A stretch of DNA of 9,856 nucleotides from Streptomyces sp. NRRL S-118 (GTDB taxonomy: Bacteria; Actinomycetota; Actinomycetes; Streptomycetales; Streptomycetaceae), in contig NZ_KL591018.1 of assembly GCF_000716335.1 (NCBI RefSeq), positions 93,778 through 103,633 on the forward strand, given 5' to 3'. Below, in pieces: positions 5,196 to 9,856 of this stretch (the first letter of the stretch is position 1; every line of letters starts with the position of its first letter). Position numbers and translations under genes: made by a program. Under the pieces are notes generated by a model. The model was given only the letters and a program-made list of their open reading frames with translations. It was not told where the DNA came from and did not search any database.

Positions 5196-5924
5196 ATGAC
5201 ACTGCTGCGCGACCGTGACCTGGCACGCGCCTTCGACCACGCGTCCCACGGCTACGACCGTCTCACCGCCCTGAACCCCGGGTACCGCACCGATCTGCTC
5301 CGCTCGGCGCGCCGGCTCCGGCTGCCCCGGGACGGGGAAGGCATGCATGTCCTCGACCTCGGCTGCGGTACCGGCATCTCCACCCGCGCCCTCCTGCGCG
5401 CCGCACCCCGCGCCCGCGTGACCGGGGTGGACGCCTCGTCGGGGATGCTGCGGTGCGCGCTGGCCAAGCCGTGGCCCGAACGCGTGCGCTTCCTCCACCT
5501 GAGCGCGGAGGAGCTCGTGACCGCCGGGGAGGGCCCGTTCGACGCCGTCTTCGCCGCGTACCTGTTCCGCAACGTGACCCGGCCGGACCGGATCCTCCGG
5601 ACCGTCCGCACCCTGCTGCGACCGGGCGGACGACTGGCCGTCCACGAGTACAGCCTCAGCGGATCGGCCGTCCACCGCGCCCTGTGGACGGCCGTGTGCC
5701 ACGGGGTGGTCATCCCGCTCGGCACGCTCAGCGGTGACCACGCCCTGTACCACCACCTCTGGCGCAGCGTTCTCGCCTTCGACACCGCGCCCGCCTTCAC
5801 GGACCGGCTGACCCGGGCGGGGTTCTCCGGCGTGCGCGCGGCGCCCGTCGCCGGGTGGCAGACGGGGATCGTGCACACCTTCCTCGCCCGCAACGGCTCC
5901 ACCACCGCTGTCCGGGAGCCCTGA
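5196..5924 (+). CDS. UbiE/MenG-like SAM-dependent methyltransferase
   Basis: A 242-residue class I methyltransferase. The S-adenosylmethionine motif I is VLDLGCGTG (residues 52-60); the acidic residue after strand 2 is Asp79 in TGVDASSGML. Motif II/III includes FDAVFAAYLFRNVTRPDRIL (115-134) and LLRPGGRLAVHEYSL. The FRNVxxPDRxL block is typical of UbiE/MenG quinone methyltransferases, so the substrate is probably a prenylated quinone, carotenoid or other isoprenoid; this part is inference. The ATG at 5196 is chosen over the upstream frame start at 5112 because GGGAGAG lies six bases before it and the homology begins with the usual RDRDLARAFDHASHGYDRL. The gene follows the oxidoreductase gene by 105 bp and converges with the polyprenyl synthetase gene, leaving only 34 bp between stops. 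It is probably one of a small set of isoprenoid-modifying enzymes. Confidence 0.88.
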   Translation: MTLLRDRDLARAFDHASHGYDRLTALNPGYRTDLLRSARRLRLPRDGEGMHVLDLGCGTGISTRALLRAAPRARVTGVDASSGMLRCALAKPWPERVRFLHLSAEELVTAGEGPFDAVFAAYLFRNVTRPDRILRTVRTLLRPGGRLAVHEYSLSGSAVHRALWTAVCHGVVIPLGTLSGDHALYHHLWRSVLAFDTAPAFTDRLTRAGFSGVRAAPVAGWQTGIVHTFLARNGSTTAVREP

Positions 5925-5938
5925 CGACAGCGCCCGCC

Positions 5939-5956
5939 GGCCCGGGGGAGGGGGCC
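5939..5956. terminator. Short hairpin between convergent genes
   Basis: GGCCC (5939-5943) can pair with GGGCC (5952-5956) around a G-rich 8-base loop. It sits in the 34-bp gap between the methyltransferase and synthase stop codons, where a bidirectional terminator is expected. The stem is only 5 bp, so the call is weak. Confidence 0.25.
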
Positions 5957-5958
5957 CG

Positions 5959-7158
5959 TCACCCGCCGCCCTCCAGGCGGTCACCCTCCTCGGTCCGGGC
6001 ACCCTCCTCGGTACGGTCGCCCTGCTCCGTGAGGTCCGCGAGAACGACGCCCGACGCGCGTTCGACGAGCAGGGCGAACTCCCGCCGTACGGTGACGTCG
6101 GCGCGGGTCCTGCCAAAGTGCCGCACACTGTCGGCCGCCAACTCCGCGATCCTCGACTCCACCACGGACCGCGCCCCGGTGCGCTCCAGCGCCGTCCGCA
6201 TCCGCTCCACGGTGTCGTCCGACCGGGGAGCCGCGCCGGCCGCCAGCGCGGCGGAAGCCTCCTCGTCGCCGGCGGCGCCGGCGCGCCGGAGGCCGACGGC
6301 GAGCAGGTAGGTGAGTTTGCGCGTCCGCAGGTCGTCGCCCACCGGCTTGCCCGTCACGGCCGGATCGCCGAAGGCCCCCAGGAGGTCGTCCCGCAGCTGG
6401 AAGGCCAGCCCCGCGCACCGGCCGGCGGAGCGCAGCGCGTCCAGGTCGTCCTCGCCGGCGCCGGCCAGCGACGCGCCCAGCGCCAGCGGCCGCTCGACCG
6501 TGTACAGGGCGCTCTTGAGCGTGGCGATCGTCACCGCCTCGTCGAGGCCGGAGGCGCCGGCCGCCTGCGCGTGGAGGTCGCGGTACTGACCGGCGACCAT
6601 CTCACTGCGCATCGCCCGCCACTCGTCGTACAGCCGCGGGCCGTGCGGTGAGCCGAGAGCCGTCTCCGTCAGCACGTCGTCCGCCCAGGCGAGGGCCAGG
6701 TCCCCGGCGAGCACCGCGGCGGCGGTGGCGAAGGATTCGGGTGACCCGCTCATCCGCGCGGCGCGGTGCATACGGGCGAGGTCGACGTGCAGCGCCGGAG
6801 CGCCGCGGCGCCGCGGGGAATCGTCCATCACGTCGTCGTGCATCAGAGCGCACGCCTGCACCAGTTCGAGCGCGGCTCCCACGCGCAGGACCGCGGTGGT
6901 GTCGCCCGAGCCGCCCGCGGCCCGCCATCCGCACCACGCGAACGCCGTGCGCAGCCGCTTCCCGCCGCGCCGGAGGAACGCGCCGACCCGGCCGGCCACA
7001 TCTCTGGCGAACACCGGGTCCACCTCGCCGGCCCGGCGCAGTTCCGCGTCGAGGACCTCCTCCAGGACCGTCTCCGCGGCCTTGATGGCGCCGACGGCCG
7101 TGAGGGGGCCGTCGGCGGGTCCGGCCGTCTCCGTCGTGGCCGGCCGCATTCCGGACAT
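5959..7158 (-). CDS. crtE: Polyprenyl (geranylgeranyl) diphosphate synthase
   Basis: A 399-residue isoprenyl diphosphate synthase that condenses isopentenyl diphosphate with allylic diphosphates, probably to C20. The GKRLR substrate-binding block is at residues 66-70. The first Asp-rich motif is DDVMD (108-112), and the second region is QLRDDLLGAFGD (254-265), in the DDLLG form often seen in actinobacterial enzymes. TGKPVGDDLRTRK (269-281) is the conserved segment that follows. The ATG at 7158 has AGGGGTG upstream. The C-terminus carries an unusual acidic hexapeptide repeat. The gene lies downstream of the photolyase gene on the same strand, 134 bp apart, and converges with the methyltransferase. 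GGPP synthases in this setting commonly feed carotenoid synthesis, hence the symbol, but no phytoene synthase is in the window and quinone or terpene supply is equally possible. Confidence 0.88.
   Translation of the reverse strand: MSGMRPATTETAGPADGPLTAVGAIKAAETVLEEVLDAELRRAGEVDPVFARDVAGRVGAFLRRGGKRLRTAFAWCGWRAAGGSGDTTAVLRVGAALELVQACALMHDDVMDDSPRRRGAPALHVDLARMHRAARMSGSPESFATAAAVLAGDLALAWADDVLTETALGSPHGPRLYDEWRAMRSEMVAGQYRDLHAQAAGASGLDEAVTIATLKSALYTVERPLALGASLAGAGEDDLDALRSAGRCAGLAFQLRDDLLGAFGDPAVTGKPVGDDLRTRKLTYLLAVGLRRAGAAGDEEASAALAAGAAPRSDDTVERMRTALERTGARSVVESRIAELAADSVRHFGRTRADVTVRREFALLVERASGVVLADLTEQGDRTEEGARTEEGDRLEGGG
5978..6031 (-). repeat. 18-bp imperfect repeat encoding a TEEGDR-type hexapeptide tail
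   Basis: Three 18-bp units (5978-5995, 5996-6013, 6014-6031) encode TEQGDR, TEEGAR and TEEGDR near the C-terminus of the synthase, followed by LEGGG. The first two units differ at only three positions and the third is more diverged. The tail lies outside the synthase fold and is probably flexible. Confidence 0.8.
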
Positions 7159-7195
7159 GCGTCACCCCTGCTCGCTCGCGGTCATCTGCACCTCA

Positions 7196-7263
7196 GGTTT
7201 CCGTCGCCGAGCCGGGCCCGGATGCGCCGTCGTCCCGGCGGTGCGCGTCCTGCCGACGGAACC
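7196..7263 (-). ncRNA. Possible structured RNA between the photolyase and synthase genes
   Basis: Read on the minus strand, an outer stem (7254-7263 with 7196-7206, ten pairs and one bulged A) would enclose two hairpins. One is CGCCG/CGGCG (7236-7240 with 7225-7229, 6-base loop) and the other is CCGGGC/GCTCGG (7216-7221 with 7207-7212, 3-base loop), giving a three-way junction. It begins 29 bases after the photolyase stop and ends 37 bases before the synthase start. It could be a terminator, an attenuator or a leader structure, or simply chance pairing in GC-rich DNA. Confidence 0.3.
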
Positions 7264-7292
7264 GCTCACCCCACCGGCGCGCGGACCGTGTC

Positions 7293-8792
7293 TCACGGCG
7301 GGCTGTCACCGCGTGCGCGCTCCTGGCGCCGCAACTCGTCGAGGTCGGCGAGCCGGTCCAGGCCCCGCACCGCCCGGGCGGTGCGGTGGTTGCGCTCCAG
7401 CCGGGCACGGTGCCGGTCGAGAAACGTCCAGTAGCCCGCGGTGTAAGGGCACGCCCGCGGGCCGGTCCGGTCACCGGGCCGGTAGTCGCACGGCCCGCAC
7501 AGATCGCTCATCCGGTTCACGTAGGCACCGCCCGACGTGTAGGGCTTGGTGGTCATCCGGCCGCCGTCGGCGTACTGCGACATGCCGACGACGTTCGGCA
7601 CCATCACCCAGTCGTAACCGTCCACGAAGCACCGGTGGAACCACTCGGTGACCTCGGCCGGGTCCCAGCCGCGCTGGAGTGCGTAACCGCCGAGGATCAT
7701 CAGCCGGGGGATGTGGTGGGTCCACCCCGTGTCCCGCACCTGGGACAGGACCGTGCGCAGGCAGTGCGCGCGCACGGCGTCCGCGTCCAGGTCGTTCCAC
7801 CAGCCGGGCAGCGCAGCGGTGTGGCGCAGGACGTTGGAGTGCCGGTACTCCTCCCCGAAGTACCAGTACAGCTGCCACACGTATTCGCGCCAGCCGGCGA
7901 TCTGCCGGACGAAGCCCTCCACGCTGTTGAGCGGTGCCCGGCCCTCGCGCCACGCCGTCTCGGCCCGCTCGACGCACTCGGAGGGGTCGAGCAGACCGAG
8001 GTTGAGCGACGACGACAGCAGGCTGTGGCTCATGACGGGGTCGGCGGCGAGCATGGCGTCCTCGTACGGGCCGAACGTGCCGAGCCGGTGTTCCACGAAG
8101 CGCCGCAGCGCCGCCCGTGCCTCGGCCCGCGTCGCGGGGAACAGGCGTGGTCCGTCCCGTCCGGCGAAGGACATCCCGCCGTCGCGTTCCCAGCGGTCGA
8201 GGTCGTGGCGGACCTCGTCGTCGATCTCGTCCTCGACCGGCCGGTACGGGGCGGGCACCGGCAGGGCGGGCGTCTTCCGGGGCGGAGGCTGCCGGTTGTC
8301 GTGGTCGTGGTTCCAGCGGCCGCCGGCAGGGGCCTCGCCGTCCATCAGCAGGCCGTACCCCTGCCGAACCCACCGGTAGAAGTCCTCCTGCCGCAGCCGC
8401 GCACCGCCGTGACCGTCCGCCCATGCCGCGAAGTCGTCCATCGGCACCAGGAACCCCCGCGCGGGACCCATGGTCACGCGAGGCAGGGAGCGCACCAGTC
8501 TCACGGCGGCGTACGAGGTCGGATGGTGGACGGTCACCGGGACGTCCCCCGTCACCCGCGCCAGTCCCTCCCGGTACGTCTCGGCGCGGACGTACGTGAT
8601 CCGGTCGCCCAGTTCGGCAGCCCGGTGGCGCATGGCGGAGAGCACCAGATGCGCCTTGGCGCGGTGGAAGCGCCGGCGCCGGAACACCGACCGGGCCTCG
8701 ATGATCACCACCGGCGTGTCGCCGGTGAGCCCTGTGCCCTCGGAGGGGCGCAGGAAGTGCGGTCCGAGCTGATCGCCGAAGAGCCAGTGCAT
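7293..8792 (-). CDS. Iron-sulfur photolyase/cryptochrome (FeS-BCP, PhrB-like, (6-4) photolyase type)
   Basis: Encodes 499 residues, the usual length of the bacterial iron-sulfur photolyase/cryptochrome group. These enzymes bind FAD and use blue light to repair (6-4) photoproducts or to sense light. The N-terminal antenna domain opens MHWLFGDQLGPHFL. Four cysteines that would bind a [4Fe-4S] cluster are Cys344, Cys432, Cys435 and Cys448. Their spacing (88, 3, 13) equals that of Agrobacterium PhrB as I recall it (350, 438, 441, 454). The adjacent His pair in GWTHHIPRL (His359-His360) matches the residues implicated in (6-4) repair. The FAD pocket region WNDLDADAVRAHC and DGYDWVMVPNVVGMSQYADGG are also typical. 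The ATG at 8792 has AAGGAGG eight bases upstream; the longer open frame to 8933 has no domain. It is probably transcribed with the downstream synthase gene, which fits a light-associated isoprenoid set. Confidence 0.93.
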   Translation of the reverse strand: MHWLFGDQLGPHFLRPSEGTGLTGDTPVVIIEARSVFRRRRFHRAKAHLVLSAMRHRAAELGDRITYVRAETYREGLARVTGDVPVTVHHPTSYAAVRLVRSLPRVTMGPARGFLVPMDDFAAWADGHGGARLRQEDFYRWVRQGYGLLMDGEAPAGGRWNHDHDNRQPPPRKTPALPVPAPYRPVEDEIDDEVRHDLDRWERDGGMSFAGRDGPRLFPATRAEARAALRRFVEHRLGTFGPYEDAMLAADPVMSHSLLSSSLNLGLLDPSECVERAETAWREGRAPLNSVEGFVRQIAGWREYVWQLYWYFGEEYRHSNVLRHTAALPGWWNDLDADAVRAHCLRTVLSQVRDTGWTHHIPRLMILGGYALQRGWDPAEVTEWFHRCFVDGYDWVMVPNVVGMSQYADGGRMTTKPYTSGGAYVNRMSDLCGPCDYRPGDRTGPRACPYTAGYWTFLDRHRARLERNHRTARAVRGLDRLADLDELRRQERARGDSPP

Positions 8793-8891
8793 CAGGCGTT
8801 CCTCCTTCGGGGCTCGCACGGCCGCACGGGTGGGCGGCCGCCTGCCCCGGGGGCCGCGCGTGCACGCACGGTGCCGGGCGTCCGCCACGAC

Positions 8892-8919
8892 CGGGCGGCG
8901 GCCGCGGGCGCCCCGCCCG
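8892..8919 (-). terminator. Hairpin after the sortase gene
   Basis: CGGGCGG and CCGCCCG (8892-8898 and 8913-8919) form a perfect 7-bp stem with a 14-base loop, 10 bases downstream of the sortase stop. It probably ends the sortase transcript before the photolyase gene. There is no clear U tract. Confidence 0.4.
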
Positions 8920-8929
8920 TACCTTCGGA

Positions 8930-9619
8930 TCACCGCTTCTTGGGCGGCGACTTCAGGTGGGCGAAGACCACGGTGTTCTCGGTGTACCGCTTCTTGCTGC
9001 GGTCGTAGCTGCCGCCGCAGGTGATGAGACGCAGCTGGGCATCAGGGGTGTCGGCGTAGACGCGGTCGTCAGGGAAGTCGTCCTGGGGGAAGTTGTCGAT
9101 GTGGTCGACGACGAATGTCGCGGTGGTCCCGTCCTTGCGGACGACGTCGACGGTGTCGCCAGGGGAGAGCGCGCTGAGGCGGGCGAAGACCGCGGGTGAG
9201 GTCGTGGTGTCGAGATGGCCGGCGACGATCGCGGTGCCGCGCTCTCCCGGGGACGCACCACCGGCGAACCAGCCGACCAGGTTCGTGTCATCGGGTGGCG
9301 GGGCGTTCAGGCGCCCGGACGAACCGATGGACAGCTCCGTGAACGGCGCATCCACGTCGATGCTGGGGATGAGCAGACGTGTGGGCACCGAACGCGGCAG
9401 TGAGAAGCTCTGCGCCTTGACCGTGCTGCTGGCCGAGGGCGCGGGCACGGCCGGGCGGCTCGCCACGGGTGCCGGCGCAGGCGCCGGCGGGCTCGTCGGG
9501 CCGTCCCAGCTGAGCGCGACCACGGCCACTGCGAACACCGGCAGCACGAGCGAAAGCAGGCGTCGCGGCCGGCGTTTCCGCGACGGAGGAGCAGGGTCGA
9601 CCTGTGGACGGGCATTCAT
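8930..9619 (-). CDS. Class F-like sortase (cell-wall transpeptidase)
   Basis: A 229-residue membrane-anchored sortase. A basic stretch (RKRRPRR, residues 14-20) precedes one membrane segment (LLSLVLPVFAVAVVALSW, 21-38), followed by a Pro/Ala-rich linker to about 65 and then the beta-barrel domain outside the membrane. The catalytic residues expected of sortases are visible: His135 in VAGHLDT, Cys201 in LRLITCGG, and Arg211 in KRYTENTVVFAHL. NLVGWFAGGASPGERGTAIVAGH is typical of the class F group of actinomycetes. Sortases cut a sorting signal in secreted proteins and attach them to the cell wall. The ATG at 9619 is chosen because the basic N-terminus and membrane segment follow; the frame runs open to 9712 but that part overlaps a terminator-like hairpin. 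The gene upstream encodes a probable surface protein and may be its substrate. Confidence 0.9.
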   Translation of the reverse strand: MNARPQVDPAPPSRKRRPRRLLSLVLPVFAVAVVALSWDGPTSPPAPAPAPVASRPAVPAPSASSTVKAQSFSLPRSVPTRLLIPSIDVDAPFTELSIGSSGRLNAPPPDDTNLVGWFAGGASPGERGTAIVAGHLDTTTSPAVFARLSALSPGDTVDVVRKDGTTATFVVDHIDNFPQDDFPDDRVYADTPDAQLRLITCGGSYDRSKKRYTENTVVFAHLKSPPKKR

Positions 9620-9669
9620 GCCGCAGCGCACCCCAAGTGAGCGAAGTGGACACACCGATGTTCGTTCCG

Positions 9670-9718
9670 CAGCGTGTGGCTGCGACCCTTCCCCGAAAGG
9701 AGCCGCAGCCACACGCTG
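9670..9718 (-). terminator. Strong hairpin between the surface-protein and sortase genes
   Basis: CAGCGTGTGGCTGCG (9670-9684) is the exact reverse complement of CGCAGCCACACGCTG (9704-9718). The 19-base centre can add an inner stem of CCTT (9687-9690) with AAGG (9697-9700). It lies 20 bases after the surface-protein stop, as a factor-independent terminator would, although it has no U tract. It would separate or attenuate expression of the sortase gene, whose start is 51 bases further on. Confidence 0.75.
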
Positions 9719-9737
9719 TGCACGTCAGCGCACCGGA

Positions 9738-9856
9738 TCAGGCAGCGCCGCCGCGGACGGCACGGCGGCGGAGCATGTAACCGCCCGCACCGAGGGCACC
9801 CAGGAGCGCCAGGCCTCCGGCGACCGGGGCGGCGGAGGAGTCCAGACCGCCACCGC
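9738..9856 (-). CDS. C-terminal end of a membrane-anchored surface protein (partial)
   Basis: The minus strand is open from the window edge to a TGA at 9738-9740. The visible 38 or so residues are a Gly-rich segment (GGGLDSSAAP), a hydrophobic helix (VAGGLALLGALGAGGYML) and a basic end (RRRAVRGGAA). This hydrophobic-plus-basic tail is the layout of a cell-wall sorting signal or a C-terminal membrane anchor. No LPXTG-like motif is visible in the ten residues before the helix. The next gene on the same strand encodes a sortase, so this protein is a plausible partner or substrate. A strong terminator hairpin follows. Gene start and main domain lie outside the window. Confidence 0.75.
   Translation of the reverse strand, partial: GGGLDSSAAPVAGGLALLGALGAGGYMLRRRAVRGGAA

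Noticed and set aside
4098..6128. 676-residue open frame on the minus strand
   Set aside because: It runs antisense to the oxidoreductase and methyltransferase genes, is rich in Gly, Arg, Ala and Pro with no domain, and exists because GC-rich DNA lacks stop codons.
8834..8867. Short palindromes (GGCGGCCGCC and GCGTGCACGC) upstream of the photolyase gene as operators
   Set aside because: Ten-base GC palindromes are common by chance in this composition and no promoter elements line up with them.
7386..9008. 540-residue open frame on the plus strand
   Set aside because: It is the antisense shadow of the photolyase gene; the minus-strand frame carries the cysteine and FAD-region motifs.

Overview
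The window looks like a chromosomal segment from a Streptomyces-type actinomycete. Base composition is very GC-rich, most genes use G or C in the third codon position, several starts have GGAG-type ribosome binding sites, and the gene families are typical of that group: a flavodoxin-like protein, a CBS-BON protein, an actinobacterial polyprenyl synthetase, an iron-sulfur photolyase and a class F-like sortase. No tRNA, rRNA, CRISPR array or insertion sequence is visible.

Bases 1-2950 form an accessory, partly decayed region. It holds a possible gene end (1-114), a flavodoxin-domain gene on the minus strand (92-598), and a 640-bp stretch containing what looks like a broken universal stress protein gene. 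An unrecognised 241-residue gene (1241-1966) follows. Next comes a two-gene toxin-antitoxin operon (2048-2661): a ribbon-helix-helix-like antitoxin and a Doc/Fic-like toxin in which the catalytic Fic residues appear to be replaced. A promoter-operator with a perfect 17-bp palindrome precedes the operon, and an acetyltransferase fragment (2692-2880) lies after it.

Bases 2955-9000 carry a CBS-BON protein (minus) and then an isoprenoid- and light-related group. An FAD-dependent oxidoreductase gene and a UbiE-like methyltransferase gene lie on the plus strand. They converge on a polyprenyl (probably geranylgeranyl) diphosphate synthase gene and an iron-sulfur photolyase/cryptochrome gene on the minus strand. 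A reasonable inference is that the synthase makes a prenyl chain, that the oxidoreductase and methyltransferase modify an isoprenoid or quinone, and that the photolyase-like protein repairs DNA or senses light, as in light-induced carotenoid regions. No phytoene synthase or cyclase is in the window.

The most striking local feature is a cluster of three perfect tandem duplications (16, 16 and 78 bp) within 1.05 kb, in and just upstream of the oxidoreductase gene. One shifts its reading frame and one adds 26 residues. Removing both would restore a 415-residue protein.

Bases 8930-9856 carry a sortase gene and the end of a membrane-anchored surface protein gene upstream of it (minus strand), separated by a strong terminator-like hairpin with perfect 15-bp arms.
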